A DNA stretch of 64,000 nucleotides from Halorubrum trapanicum (lineage in GTDB: Archaea; Halobacteriota; Halobacteria; Halobacteriales; Haloferacaceae): the NCBI RefSeq assembly GCF_002355655.1, contig NZ_AP017569.1, positions 1,922,001 to 1,986,000 of the forward strand, given 5' to 3'. Both the position numbers and the translations under genes were made by a program. Below the pieces are notes generated by a model. The model saw only the letters and a list, made by a program, of their open reading frames with translations. It was not told where the DNA came from and did not search any database. This document shows positions 51,801-60,256 of the stretch, piece by piece. Within the stretch, counting starts at the first letter, position 1. Each line of letters begins with the position of its first letter.

Positions 51801-52981
51801 TCCCCGACCGTGTGTTCGGCGAGGAACCGCGCCTCCGCGCCGTCGTCCGGGTCCGGGTCGGTGCGGAACAGCCCGCCGTTGTACGCCGGGATGTGGAGGT
51901 CGTCCTCGGGGATCCCGCGCGACTTGCTCCCCTGATCGATCAGCTCGAACAGCTCGTCCAGCCGCGAGCTCAGGTCGTCCTGCCAGTCGCGGTACTTCGG
52001 GTCGCCGCTGTCTAACTCCGCGGCGATCTCCTGTTTCAGCGAGTTCAGGCTGTACGACTCCTCGTAGATCCCGTTGTCCGTGTCCAGCAGGTCCCGCCCC
52101 TCGGCCTCCGCGTACAGCACGAAGATGAGTCGGTAGAGGTAGATGAGCGAGGCGTCGTGGATCAGGTCGAGGTCCCCCTCGTCGAGGTCGTTCTCCGGGT
52201 ACTGGAGGTACCCCTCCGAGAGCACCTTGATCGCCTCGTAGATGTTGTCTTGGAGGTCCTCGCCCAGATCCTGCGCGAAGACGTTCGACTCGTCGTACAC
52301 CTCGTCGAGGAAGCAGTCCCCGCCGGCGTCTTCGAGGAACGCGCCGTGCCGGAAGAAGAGGTAGAAGTATTTGAACTCCTCTAGGTCCCCCGTTTCGAGG
52401 ACGGTAGGAAGATCGATCTCGTAGTAGGAGTCGAGGCGGTGGCTCGTCGGCCCGTAGTAGAGCCGCCACTTCTTCCCGTCCGTCAACACCGCCCAGCGCG
52501 CGGGCGTCTCTTGGAGGTAGACGTGGATCTGGTAGCTCGGATTTTCGAAGTCACGCTCGTGTTCGCCGCTGCCCCGCGTGTCGAGCGGCCGTCCCCAGCG
52601 CTTCGCGTCGGCGACGGCGACCGCGCTCTCGTAGAAATCGCCCCCTTCCTCGCGGCGCTCGAAGGCGCTCCGCGCGGCGTCGTCGCTCTCGAAGAAGCCG
52701 TAGTCAGGCCGGCGCTGCGTCCGGCTCGTGCTCTCCTCGACCTCGAAGGGAATCCCCAGCTTCCGGAACATCGGCCGAATGAACTTCTCCTCTAGCTGGG
52801 ACTCGTTCCGCTTCGGGGCCGTGTCCTTCTCGCGCTCGTAGAGGTCGACGATCTCCTCGTACGCGGCTTCCAGTTCCTCGCTGTCGACTTCCTCCCACGC
52901 CTCGGTCTCGGGGAGGTGTTCGTCGAGGTAGTGGTTCGAGAACAGGTCGCGGTTCGTCCGGTAGGTGAGTGAACGCTGCAT
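48821..52981 (-). CDS. Type IIG restriction-modification enzyme (fused nuclease, N6-adenine methylase, specificity domain)
   Basis: The 1386-residue protein starts with a PD-(D/E)xK nuclease-like domain: RRPDYGFF with Asp93 and VADAKRW with Asp125 and Lys127. A long helical region follows, then an adenine methylase with motif I DPAMGSGHF at 540-546 and motif IV NPPY at 795-798. Residues about 800-1200 form the target-recognition region and the end is coiled coil. One chain would cut and methylate the same site. The DNA for residues about 798-1200 is AT-rich, unlike the GC-rich flanks. No separate R, M or S gene is adjacent. BREX PglX is less likely because no partner genes are present. Confidence 0.88.
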   Translation of the reverse strand: MQRSLTYRTNRDLFSNHYLDEHLPETEAWEEVDSEELEAAYEEIVDLYEREKDTAPKRNESQLEEKFIRPMFRKLGIPFEVEESTSRTQRRPDYGFFESDDAARSAFERREEGGDFYESAVAVADAKRWGRPLDTRGSGEHERDFENPSYQIHVYLQETPARWAVLTDGKKWRLYYGPTSHRLDSYYEIDLPTVLETGDLEEFKYFYLFFRHGAFLEDAGGDCFLDEVYDESNVFAQDLGEDLQDNIYEAIKVLSEGYLQYPENDLDEGDLDLIHDASLIYLYRLIFVLYAEAEGRDLLDTDNGIYEESYSLNSLKQEIAAELDSGDPKYRDWQDDLSSRLDELFELIDQGSKSRGIPEDDLHIPAYNGGLFRTDPDPDDGAEARFLAEHTVGDAHLARVVELLTRSRQGDGEGKIFVDYSSLDVRHLGSIYEGLLEYQLHVADEPLTLDDGEYAPVDEDADAEDVAVEPGEVYLTTGSGERKATGSYYTPEYVVEYIVDETLGPLVDDIREDLVGYDSYSEGGFADEFAERVFDLKILDPAMGSGHFLTSAVDYLAREIIDAQERQAAQQGVETVDEERDINWARRKVAQRCIYGVDLNPLATELAKVSLWLRTLAAEQPLAFLDHHLKTGNSLVGSDIEDVLANGDDADANDGQLTLEQSFAHTRQQALEHVMDRFQSLLAIDNETLEDAKEMEDVYDAVREDPLYQHLLAMANVHTAERFGLDVPSDADKRMAEALRADSWSDIEGQDWFTSAQAMAADERFFHWELEFPVAFYDEDGGRKADAGFDAVIGNPPYIRGRSLPEEYKSYLNKEFETAHKSYDIYVLFLELAIKNINPNGLSSMIVPRSLLSESYGEKIREKMLDETRISSISDYLGVDVFDGVSVINCIPVLRKKQGSQTENEIQIRVMQSDQEYSIRQDLFYQTPQYTYRIGLTPELQSVLSNLNQQKVTIGDVCYVSYSVAAHSEVEDKGKDEYIFEQKINEKCVPFAEGKEISRYAIDWDGRYLEYDPEILRRPSLPELFENTNIAIKGISGNSGISAAYNDDSYYLGYPAICLTLKHYLKDIGRSDISFSTENINQSKNHDLRFILSILNSKLMKLYFDIMIFSTSQTIYSTDIREIPLPDIEQNSRRETDESVKEYQDILDDYLNSNLAPREFLSDLDTDENELNQYTMLVSLSDRMNKLSSAVLDLNTDILDYLGNYENGPRLPDVGLFQPSASNVLDATTEEYEKLRVGDVRAERDGTRVTISATARYKPDDEDAHETDTYGYTETEFVEAFTLVDCSEAEAALVAAFVPVAVDDEIAGFRDNATKTNSLVDRLKAITLPDPDDVADDLDRYVETKARADELDAKIAETDRLIDEIVYDLYDLTEEEIEIVEAAVAE

Positions 52982-52984
52982 CCG

Positions 52985-53176
52985 TCAGTCGTGGGTCGTG
53001 GGGAGGGACTCGTCTGAGTCCGTGCCCTCGATGGAGATCTGTGCGACGTCCGCGGGCCCGACGGGTTCGACGTCGGTCGCGTTACTGGTCGCAGAACTGC
53101 GTCCGCCGAGTCCGGACGAGGAGGCGTCGAGTCGCCTCGGATCTTTGGAACGCTGCCCGACTTGTTTACAGGACAT
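52985..53176 (-). CDS. Possible small leader gene coupled to the type IIG gene
   Basis: A 63-residue frame ends 3 bp before the type IIG start, so ribosomes could pass from one to the other. The protein begins MSCKQVGQRSKDPRR and ends in an acidic DSDESLPTTHD. It has no recognised motif. ATG 53176 is favoured by a GTCTATACGG box 27-38 nt upstream; a GTG at 53227 would add 17 residues. It may be a control gene, or only the untranslated leader of the enzyme gene. Confidence 0.4.
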   Translation of the reverse strand: MSCKQVGQRSKDPRRLDASSSGLGGRSSATSNATDVEPVGPADVAQISIEGTDSDESLPTTHD

Positions 53177-53350
53177 CACGTATGACACGGACGAATACGG
53201 GAGGCCGTATAGACTTTTCCTCGGCACGCGATTGATAATAGTCCGCTGACGGCACCGACCCGGAACGAGGCGTTTCGGCCGCGGCGACCGGCCCGGAATC
53301 CGAGTCGCGCTCGCGGCCGGACCGACGGAACGCGCACAGACCTGAACGGA

Positions 53351-54238
53351 CTACGACCCGCTCGACCGCTCGTCGTCCTCGTCGTCCTCGTCGTCGTCCC
53401 CGTCGCCGACCGTCTCTTCGACGGTCTTCTCGACGGTCTCCTCCACCTTCTCGCCGACCGTCTCCTCGACGGTCTTCTCGACCGTCTCTTCCACCTTTTC
53501 GCCCACTGTCTCCTCGACGGTCTTCTCGACCGTCTCTTCGACCGTCTCTTCCACGGTCTCGCCTACCGTCTCTTCGACGGTCTCCTCGACCGTTTCGCCG
53601 ACCTTCTCTTCGACCGTTTCGCCGACTTTCTCCTCCACGGTTTCGCCCACTTTCTCTTCCACCGTCTCGCCGACCTTCTCCTCGACGGTCTTCTCGACGG
53701 TCTCCTCCACCTTCTCGCCCACCGTCTGCTCGACCGTCTCGCCCACGGTCTCCTCGACTTTCCCCGTGACCTCCTCGCTGACGGTGTCGCTGACGTCGTC
53801 GGCCACCTCGCTGACCTCCTTGTTGACGGTCTCGCCGACGCTCTTCTCGACCTCCTTGCTCACCGTCTCCTCGACCTTCTCGCCGACGGTCTCCTCGACG
53901 GTCTTCTCCACTTCCTTGCTCACCGTCTCGCCGACCGTCTTCTCGACCTCCTTGTTGACGGTCTCCCCGACGGTCTTCTCGACCTCCTTGTCGACGGTCT
54001 CGCCGACGCTCTCCTCGACCTGCTTGCCGACCTGGTCCGCGACCTCGCGGGTCATCCAGTCCGGGTCGAACCGGGCCATCTTCCAGACGACGTGGATCAC
54101 GTACGAGGCGAACACCCCGATCCCGAACGCGATGGCGACGTTGAACACCGGCAGCGTCGCGATGAGCACGATCGACAGGACGATCAGCGCGCCGTACGCG
54201 ATGTCGGTTATCGCGTCCACCCGCGCCGGACTCACCAT
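53351..54238 (-). CDS. Membrane-anchored amphipathic repeat protein
   Basis: The 295-residue protein has two membrane helices at the N-terminus (about residues 10-30 and 33-50). More than 200 residues of a degenerate VEETVGEK-type repeat follow, then a short Asp-rich end. The repeat spaces Val every four residues (VxxTVxxxV), which predicts a long amphipathic helix or coiled coil with Lys and Glu on its faces. I do not recognise the family; LEA-like or apolipoprotein-like lipid binding are possible comparisons. ATG 54238 sits directly before the first helix. Confidence 0.75.
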   Translation of the reverse strand: MVSPARVDAITDIAYGALIVLSIVLIATLPVFNVAIAFGIGVFASYVIHVVWKMARFDPDWMTREVADQVGKQVEESVGETVDKEVEKTVGETVNKEVEKTVGETVSKEVEKTVEETVGEKVEETVSKEVEKSVGETVNKEVSEVADDVSDTVSEEVTGKVEETVGETVEQTVGEKVEETVEKTVEEKVGETVEEKVGETVEEKVGETVEEKVGETVEETVEETVGETVEETVEETVEKTVEETVGEKVEETVEKTVEETVGEKVEETVEKTVEETVGDGDDDEDDEDDERSSGS

Positions 54239-54427
54239 CCTCGTCCCTCCGTGTCGTCGTCGACTGCGCCGGACTGTCTTCGCGTGGCGTCTCCGTTCAT
54301 ACGTTTCAGTTCCGCGCCCACGGCGTAAAAGCCTCTCATTGTCGCCGCCGACCGCCGCGTCCGACGCTCCCGCGGCTCGCCGCCCCCGGAGCGCGGCCCT
54401 TTTAGCCCGGATGACCGAACCGAGCGT

Positions 54428-55558
54428 ATGGACATCGAAGAGGGCGGACTCACCGTCTCCGTCCCGGAGGCCCGCGACGGCGCCAGCGAGGGCACCGGCG
54501 GCGGCGTCTTCTTCAACCCGACCCAGGAGCTGAACCGCGACGTGACGATCGCGACGCTGCGCGCCTACCGCGACCGCGAGCCGCGCGCGGCCTCGTACCT
54601 CGACGCGATGGCCGCCTCGGGGATCCGGGGCGTCCGCGCCGCCGCCGAGGGGTACGACGTCACCTGCGCCGACGTCGACGCGGACGCGGTCGAGCTCGCC
54701 GCCGCCAACCTCGACGCCAACGGCCTCGACGGCGAGGCGGTCCACCGCGACGTCAACGCCCTGCTGTACGACGAGGGCCCGTTCGACGTCGTCGACCTCG
54801 ACCCCTACGGCACGCCGATCCCCTTCGCGGACGCGGCGTTCGCCAACGGCCGCAACCTGGTCTGCGTCACCGCCACCGACACCGCGCCGCTGTGCGGCGC
54901 CCACCTCAACAGCGGGATCAGAAAGTACGGCGCGGTCCCGCGCAACACCGACTACCACCCGGAGATGGGGCTCCGGACGCTGATCTCCGCGCTGGTGCGA
55001 ACCGCCGCCCGCTACGACAAGGCGGCGACGCCGATCCTCTCGCACGTCTCGCGGCACTACGCGCGGACCTACCTCGAACTGGAGTCGGGCGCCCGCGCGG
55101 CCGACGACTGTCTCGACGGCGTGGGGCACGTCGACCACTGCGAGGACTGCCTCTGGCGGGAGGCGACGCCGGGACACGTCGCCGACCCGGTCGACGCCTG
55201 CCCGGAGTGCGGGAGCGACCGCGTCCTCACGGCGGGCCCGATCTGGCTCGGGCCGGTCGCCGACGCCGACTTCGCGCGCGCCGTCCGCCGCGAGGTGACC
55301 GACGACATGGGCGAGGCGAAGCGCGCGCGCAAGCTGCTCGGCACCGTCGCGCGCGAGCTCGACACCCCCACGCACTACGACCAGCACCGGCTGTACAAGG
55401 AGTGGGGCGAGCCCGCGATCGGCATGGAGGAGTTCGTCGAGCGCCTCCGCGGCGCCGGCCACGAGGCGAGCCGCGCGCACTACCGCGGCACCGCCGTCAA
55501 GAGCACGGCCTCGATCCCCGAGATGCGCGAGGCGGTCCTCGGCGACGGCGCGGACTGA
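54428..55558 (+). CDS. trm1: tRNA (guanine26-N2)-dimethyltransferase
   Basis: The 376-residue enzyme methylates G26 (and G10-type sites in some archaea) of tRNA with SAM. Trm1 hallmarks are [18 protein letters not shown], the SAM motif [16 protein letters not shown], the catalytic [16 protein letters not shown] and a zinc-binding insert with CEDC and CPEC. A CCTTTTAGCC box 21-30 nt before the ATG suggests a leaderless transcript. Length is typical. Confidence 0.95.
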   Translation: MDIEEGGLTVSVPEARDGASEGTGGGVFFNPTQELNRDVTIATLRAYRDREPRAASYLDAMAASGIRGVRAAAEGYDVTCADVDADAVELAAANLDANGLDGEAVHRDVNALLYDEGPFDVVDLDPYGTPIPFADAAFANGRNLVCVTATDTAPLCGAHLNSGIRKYGAVPRNTDYHPEMGLRTLISALVRTAARYDKAATPILSHVSRHYARTYLELESGARAADDCLDGVGHVDHCEDCLWREATPGHVADPVDACPECGSDRVLTAGPIWLGPVADADFARAVRREVTDDMGEAKRARKLLGTVARELDTPTHYDQHRLYKEWGEPAIGMEEFVERLRGAGHEASRAHYRGTAVKSTASIPEMREAVLGDGAD

Positions 55559-55639
55559 CGGCGCCGTTCCGGGCGACCGCGGCCGCTTCCCGCGGTCGGC
55601 ACCCCCCTGCTTTTGTCGCGGTCGACCGAAACGCCGGAC

Positions 55640-56953
55640 GTGTCTCGACACTCGCGCACCGCGTTCGGCACGGCTCGGCGCGTCGCCGACCTCGCGATCG
55701 ACCGGCAGGTGACGTTCCTCGCGGCCGCCATCGCCTACTACGCGTTCGTCTCGCTCGTCCCCGCGCTCCTGCTGCTCGTCGTCGTCGCCACCGCCGTCTT
55801 CGGCGAGACTATCGCCGCGGAGCTGGTCGCGTCGACGGGCGAGTTCCTCACGCCGGCCGGCGAGGAGGCGGTCGTCGCCGCCGTCTCCTCCGCCGGCGGC
55901 CGGACCGGCGCGAGCCTGCTCGGGCTCGGCGTGCTGCTGTGGTCGACGCTGAAGGTGTTCCGCGGGCTCGACACGGCGTTCGTCTCCCTCTACGGCGGCG
56001 ACGAGCCGCCGGGCTTCCTCAAGCAGGTCGCCGACGCCGCCTCTGTCGTCGTCGCCGTCGGCGTCGGCATCGGCGTGATGGTCGCCGTCGGCGCGTTCGT
56101 CGCGGCCGCGGACGTGCTTCCCCTGATCGAGGCGGCGAGCGTCCTCGCCCTCCCCCTCTTCCTCGCCGCCGTCTTCCTCCCCATGTACTACGTCCTCCCG
56201 CAGCCGTCGATCGGCGTCCGCGAGGCGCTGCCGGGCGCGGCGTTCGCGGCGGTCTGCTGGACGCTGCTCCAGGCCGGGTTTCAGGTGTACGCCGCGGGCG
56301 CCGCGCAGTACCAGGTGTACGGCGTCATCGGCGGGGTCCTCCTCCTGGTCACCTGGCTGTACCTCGCGGCCGTCGTCGTCGTCCTCGGCGGCGCGATCAA
56401 CGTGGTGATCGCGGGGCGGGGCGACGACGGCGACGGTCTCCGGAACGGCGGGCCGGAGGGCCCCGTCACCCCCTCGGACGACGCCGCGGACCGGCAGTTA
56501 CAACAGGACCGCGACCGACCCACGGGTATGAACGGCGAGTCGGATCCCGACGGGGACGACGGCGAGCGGCCGCGCGGCGCGCCGGACGTCGCCGCCCTCG
56601 AAGCGGAGGTCCGGGAGCTGCGGTCGCAGCTCGACGAGTTCGAGGACGACGTGGAACGCCGCACGGTCGACAAGCCCGAGGTCGAGTCGGAGCTGAAGCG
56701 GTACGTGCGCTCGCGGATGCGCCGCGGCCACGCCCGCGGCTGGGGCCCGTACCTCGTGTTGCTGTACGGCACCGTGCTGACGCTCGCGGCGCTGACCTCC
56801 CTTCAGGGGATCTACGCGATCGGCGCCATCGTCGTCCTCGGGCTCTCGACGCTCGGCCTGTACACGATCTTCGTCGTCGTCGGCATCGGCCTCAACCTGA
56901 TCGAGACGCCCGGCAAGGCGCTCGACTACGCCCGCCGCCGCGGCGATGACTGA
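55640..56953 (+). CDS. YihY/BrkB-family membrane protein with extra C-terminal membrane domain
   Basis: The 437-residue protein begins with the six-helix YihY/BrkB domain (residues about 20-265): FLAAAIAYYAFVSLVPALLL, LWSTLKVFRGLDTAF, PGAAFAAVCWTLLQ and YGVIGGVLLLVTWLYL. A polar linker, a short coiled coil (ALEAEVRELRSQLDEFEDD) and two more membrane helices follow, which are not part of the usual family. An internal ATG at 56528 could start the second part as its own product. GTG 55640 is chosen; a TTG at 55613 is also open. Function of the family is unsettled. Confidence 0.82.
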   Translation: MSRHSRTAFGTARRVADLAIDRQVTFLAAAIAYYAFVSLVPALLLLVVVATAVFGETIAAELVASTGEFLTPAGEEAVVAAVSSAGGRTGASLLGLGVLLWSTLKVFRGLDTAFVSLYGGDEPPGFLKQVADAASVVVAVGVGIGVMVAVGAFVAAADVLPLIEAASVLALPLFLAAVFLPMYYVLPQPSIGVREALPGAAFAAVCWTLLQAGFQVYAAGAAQYQVYGVIGGVLLLVTWLYLAAVVVVLGGAINVVIAGRGDDGDGLRNGGPEGPVTPSDDAADRQLQQDRDRPTGMNGESDPDGDDGERPRGAPDVAALEAEVRELRSQLDEFEDDVERRTVDKPEVESELKRYVRSRMRRGHARGWGPYLVLLYGTVLTLAALTSLQGIYAIGAIVVLGLSTLGLYTIFVVVGIGLNLIETPGKALDYARRRGDD

Positions 56954-56968
56954 CCGGGTGATCGACGC

Positions 56969-57958
56969 GTGACCGGACTCGTCTCCGCCGAGCGCGGGCT
57001 GGGCGAGACCGCGTTCGTCGACGCGCTCCCGGAGTTCGTCGTCGTCGTCTTCGCGGCCGTCACCCACCTCGCGGACCCGTGGTTCCTCTTCGCGCTGCTC
57101 GCGGTCGGCTACTGGTTCGCGAGCGAGGAGGTCGCGGGGTCGCCGCGCCGCGCCGGCGCGACGGCCATCGCGGCCGTCACCTGCGCGTACGCCGCGACGG
57201 CGCTCGGCAAGGCGTGGTTCGCGGTCCCCCGACCGCCCGGCGCGATGCCCCCCGCCGACGTCCCGACGTGGCTCCCCGCGCTCCTGTCCGGGTGGTACGA
57301 GGCGCAGGTGCTCTCCGACGGGTTCGGCTTCCCGAGCGGTCACGCCACCGGCGGCGCGGCGGCGTACCTCGCCGTGGCCCTGTTGTACGACCGGTTCTGG
57401 ACGGACCGTGCCCGCTACGTCGCGGCCGCCGCGGTCGCGGTCGCCGTCGCGGCCTCGCGGGTGGTCATCGAGGTCCACTACCTCGTCGACGTGCTCGCGG
57501 GGCTGGCCGTCGGCGCGGGGACGGTCGCCGTCGCGCTGCGGCTCGCGGGCGACCCGCGCGTCCGTCGCTCGACGAGCACGGAGGAGACGGCGGCCGGCCC
57601 GACCGCCGCGCTGAACCCCGCCCCGGCGTTCCTGCTCGCGGCGGTCGTCTCGACCGGCGCGCTGGGCGTCGCCGTCGCGGGGGGACACACCGGCGAGGTG
57701 GTCGAGGCGGGAATCGGGATCGCCACCGGCGCCGGCGGCGCGGTCGGCTGGCGGCTCGTGGAGGGCGACGAGCCCGCGGTCCCGGTCCGCGTCGCGGTCC
57801 CCGCGCTCGCGGTCACCGGCGGGCTCTGGGTCGGCGCCTACGCGCTCGCCGGGACGCTCCCGGTGACGCTCGTCGCCACGACCGCCGCCGTGGTCGCCGT
57901 CGTCGCGCTGCCCGCGCTGCCGGAGCGGATCGAGGCGATGAACGGCGCCCCGAACTGA
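56969..57958 (+). CDS. PAP2-superfamily phosphatase
   Basis: The 329-residue membrane protein carries the three phosphatase motifs of the PAP2/haloperoxidase fold: KAWFAVPRP, FPSGHATG and SRVVIEVHYLVDVLAG with the catalytic His. About ten hydrophobic helices are visible, including a C-terminal set beyond the PAP2 core. It would remove phosphate from polyprenyl diphosphates or lipid phosphates at the outer face. GTG 56969 starts 15 bp after the BrkB-family gene, so the two are likely cotranscribed. Confidence 0.88.
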   Translation: MTGLVSAERGLGETAFVDALPEFVVVVFAAVTHLADPWFLFALLAVGYWFASEEVAGSPRRAGATAIAAVTCAYAATALGKAWFAVPRPPGAMPPADVPTWLPALLSGWYEAQVLSDGFGFPSGHATGGAAAYLAVALLYDRFWTDRARYVAAAAVAVAVAASRVVIEVHYLVDVLAGLAVGAGTVAVALRLAGDPRVRRSTSTEETAAGPTAALNPAPAFLLAAVVSTGALGVAVAGGHTGEVVEAGIGIATGAGGAVGWRLVEGDEPAVPVRVAVPALAVTGGLWVGAYALAGTLPVTLVATTAAVVAVVALPALPERIEAMNGAPN

Positions 57959-58064
57959 ATCGTTCTCCGAGCGGTCGTCGCGGTTCCCTCCCGACCCCGC
58001 ATCGTCGTCGACCGACGAACTGGGCGCTACGGGGCTTCGGAAAACCGAGAGAGGAGCGGCCGAA

Positions 58065-58508
58065 TCAGTCGTCTTCGAGCGCCTGCGCGATGCGCTGGAG
58101 CTGCCGGGTCGCGTCGCGGACCTCGTCGCGGAGCTGGCGCACCTCGCGGACGAGCTCCTCGTTGCCGCCGTCGTCGCCGCGAGCGCCCTGCTCGCCCTGC
58201 GCCCCGGGGCCGCCGCCCATCCCGGGGGGGCCGCCCGCGCCGCCGGGACCCCCGCCGCCGCCCATCATGCCGGACATCATCTGCGCGAAGGGGTTGCCGC
58301 CGCCCCCGCCGCCCATCCCGGGCGGGCCGCCGCCGCCCATCATCTCCTCGGGTTCGGGTCGGTCGCCCTCCTCGCGCTCCTCTTCGCGTCGCTCGCGGAT
58401 CTCCTCGACGCGCTCGCGGAAGGACTTCTCCTCGCCGTCGCCGTCGGCGGAATCGCCCTGTTCGCCGGCCTCGCCGTTCTCGGGGTCGGTGGCGTCGTCG
58501 TCTGCCAT
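58065..58508 (-). CDS. Gly/Met-rich low-complexity protein with coiled-coil end
   Basis: The 147-residue protein has an acidic, charged start (about residues 1-55, including SFRERVEEIRERREEEREE). A central stretch made largely of Gly, Met and Pro follows (MMGGGGPPGMGGGGGGNPF), then a C-terminal helix with heptad spacing (LVREVRQLRDEVRDATRQL). The layout suggests an oligomerising helix joined to a flexible centre. No family is recognised. Codon use fits the host. Confidence 0.65.
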   Translation of the reverse strand: MADDDATDPENGEAGEQGDSADGDGEEKSFRERVEEIRERREEEREEGDRPEPEEMMGGGGPPGMGGGGGGNPFAQMMSGMMGGGGGPGGAGGPPGMGGGPGAQGEQGARGDDGGNEELVREVRQLRDEVRDATRQLQRIAQALEDD

Positions 58509-58643
58509 GCGCCACGATTCGGCGGCGCCGCCGAAAAGGGTTGTCGTGGCGCCCGCGACGGAGTGTTTATAAGTCGGGGGCGGGCGGCGGCCACCGGACG
58601 GAGCCGCGTCGGCCTCGCGACCGGGCAGCGGTCGGCCCCGCCG

Positions 58644-58799
58644 TCACGCGCGCACGAGGCGGTGGCAGTTCGGGCACTCCGCGGGCTCCCCGTCGCCGCC
58701 GGCCGCCGGGACGCGGTCGCCGCAGTTCGGACAGCGCGTCCGGGTGCGCGCGTACTCGGTGCGCGACCGGACGGCGGATCGGTCGGTGTCGTCCGTCAT
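58644..58799 (-). CDS. 51-residue zinc-ribbon protein
   Basis: The short protein (MTDDTDRSAV at the start) holds CPNCGDRVP and, 17 residues on, CPNCHRLV, a classic four-Cys zinc ribbon, and ends RLVRA. The acidic and arginine-rich first 22 residues are probably disordered. It lies alone between two other minus-strand genes and is too short for routine gene calling. The regular cysteine pattern and host codon use support it. Confidence 0.7.
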   Translation of the reverse strand: MTDDTDRSAVRSRTEYARTRTRCPNCGDRVPAAGGDGEPAECPNCHRLVRA

Positions 58800-58894
58800 A
58801 CCTAATTGTCAACGAATACCATACAAATAGCTTACCCGTGTATTCCTAAAACACGATTTAGGCCGCGAACGGGCCGAAGCGTCGTTCGCGCCGA

Positions 58895-59872
58895 CTACTC
58901 GTGCCCGGAGACGCGGACCGGCTCGTACGGTTCCTCCAGCCACTCGACGTCCGAGTCGGAGAGGTCGACGTCGAGCGCCTCGACCGCGTCTTCGAGGTGT
59001 TCGACGCTCGTCGTGCCGACGATCGGCGCGTCGACCGAGTCCTTCTCGAACAGCCACGCAAGGGCGACCTGGGCCATCTTCACGCCCTTCTCGGCGGCGA
59101 GCTCCTCGACGCGCTCGTTGACCTCGCGCCCGCCGCCCTCGCGGTAGGGGTGCGCGTAGAGGTGCTCCTCCGTCTCGCCGCGGAGGGTGGCGTCCACCTC
59201 CTCGTGCGGGCGCGTCAGGTAGCCGCGCGCGAGCGGGCTCCACGGCATCACGCCGACCCCCTCCTTCTCGCAGAGCGGGAGCATCTCGCGCTCCTCCTCG
59301 CGGTACGCGAGGTTGTAGTGGTTCTGCATCGTCGCGAACCGCTCGTACCCCTCGCGCTCGCTGACGCGGAGCGACTCCGCGAACTGGTGGGCCCACATCG
59401 AGGAGGCGCCGACGTACCGCACGTCGCCGCGCCGGACCGCGTCGTCGAGCGCGGCGAGCGTCTCCTCGATCGGGGTGTCGTCGTCCCATCGATGGATCTG
59501 GTAGAGATCGATCGTGTCCATCCCCAGGCGATCGAGGGAGTTCGACAGCTCCTGTTCGATCGCCTTCCGCGAGAGCCCGCCCGAGTTCGGGTTCGACTCG
59601 TCCATCCGGAAGTACCCCTTCGTGGCGACGACGAACTCGTCGCGGTCGTACCCGTCGAGCGCCTCGCCGAGGACGCGCTCGCTCTCGCCGTTCGAGTACA
59701 TGTTGGCGGTGTCGAAGAAGTTCACCCCGAGGTCGACCGCGCGCTCGACGAGCTCTTTCCCTTCCTCCTCGTCGAGGACCCACTCGCGCCAGTCGGAGTC
59801 CCCGAAGCTCATGCAGCCGAGACAGATCTTCGAGACGGTGGTGCCGGTGTTCCCGAGGGTCGTGTACTCCAT
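58895..59872 (-). CDS. Aldo/keto reductase (YajO/GPR-like)
   Basis: The 325-residue enzyme is a second aldo/keto reductase from a different subgroup than the one at 29320. Catalytic residues are Asp and Tyr in FFDTANMYSNGESER, Lys in VVATKGYF and His in LYQIHRWD. Further markers are GVMPWSPLARGYLT and IVGTTSVEHLEDAV for the cofactor. It would reduce aldehydes with NADPH. The start (TTLGNTGTTVSKICLGCM) is that of potassium-channel-beta-like reductases. Confidence 0.9.
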   Translation of the reverse strand: MEYTTLGNTGTTVSKICLGCMSFGDSDWREWVLDEEEGKELVERAVDLGVNFFDTANMYSNGESERVLGEALDGYDRDEFVVATKGYFRMDESNPNSGGLSRKAIEQELSNSLDRLGMDTIDLYQIHRWDDDTPIEETLAALDDAVRRGDVRYVGASSMWAHQFAESLRVSEREGYERFATMQNHYNLAYREEEREMLPLCEKEGVGVMPWSPLARGYLTRPHEEVDATLRGETEEHLYAHPYREGGGREVNERVEELAAEKGVKMAQVALAWLFEKDSVDAPIVGTTSVEHLEDAVEALDVDLSDSDVEWLEEPYEPVRVSGHE

Positions 59873-59952
59873 ACGTCGATCAGTTCGGGCCGAGACAAAA
59901 AGCTACGCGCGGCGGCGGGGATCGCAGGGTGAGACGGCTCGACCCGGAAATA

Positions 59953-60150
59953 TCAGAGGTCCCGGAACGACGCCGTGTACACGAGGAACGCGCCGGTGAG
60001 GATGACGAACGCGAGGAAGGTGACGAGCGCGAGCACGTTCGCGACCGGCGCGAGCGGGGCGAGGAAGGGCTCGCCGGTCGAGTCGAGCACCAGCACTGCG
60101 AGGAGGGCGGCGATCAGGCCGAGCAGCCAGTTCGTGAGAATGTCGTCCAT
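59953..60150 (-). CDS. Small two-helix membrane protein, 65 aa
   Basis: The protein starts MDDILTNWLLG and has two hydrophobic helices (about residues 7-25 and 36-58) joined by a loop with STGEPFLAPLAPV. Nothing more is recognised. It is divergent from the photolyase gene (106 bp between starts). Confidence 0.6.
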   Translation of the reverse strand: MDDILTNWLLGLIAALLAVLVLDSTGEPFLAPLAPVANVLALVTFLAFVILTGAFLVYTASFRDL

Positions 60151-60256
60151 GGCTCGCCCGTCACGCGGGGGCGACAAAAAGCCGCGGATGCGGCGGCGAC
60201 GCGCGGGAGAGCGGCGGCGGTCGGGAGCCGCGGCCGCGCGGGGCGCCGCCGGAGCT

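Noticed and set aside
48821-52981. BREX PglX or a classical type I methylase subunit
   Set aside because: The protein has its own PD-(D/E)xK-like domain and specificity region, and no BREX or hsdR/hsdS partner genes are beside it.
53400-54020. CRISPR or satellite array
   Set aside because: The repeats are short in-frame modules of a coding sequence, with no unique spacers and no cas genes nearby.
53351-55651. Extension of the repeat-protein frame to 766 residues through trm1
   Set aside because: The part beyond 54238 is antisense to trm1, rich in Arg and Asp, and lacks fluent structure. The membrane helices start right after ATG 54238.
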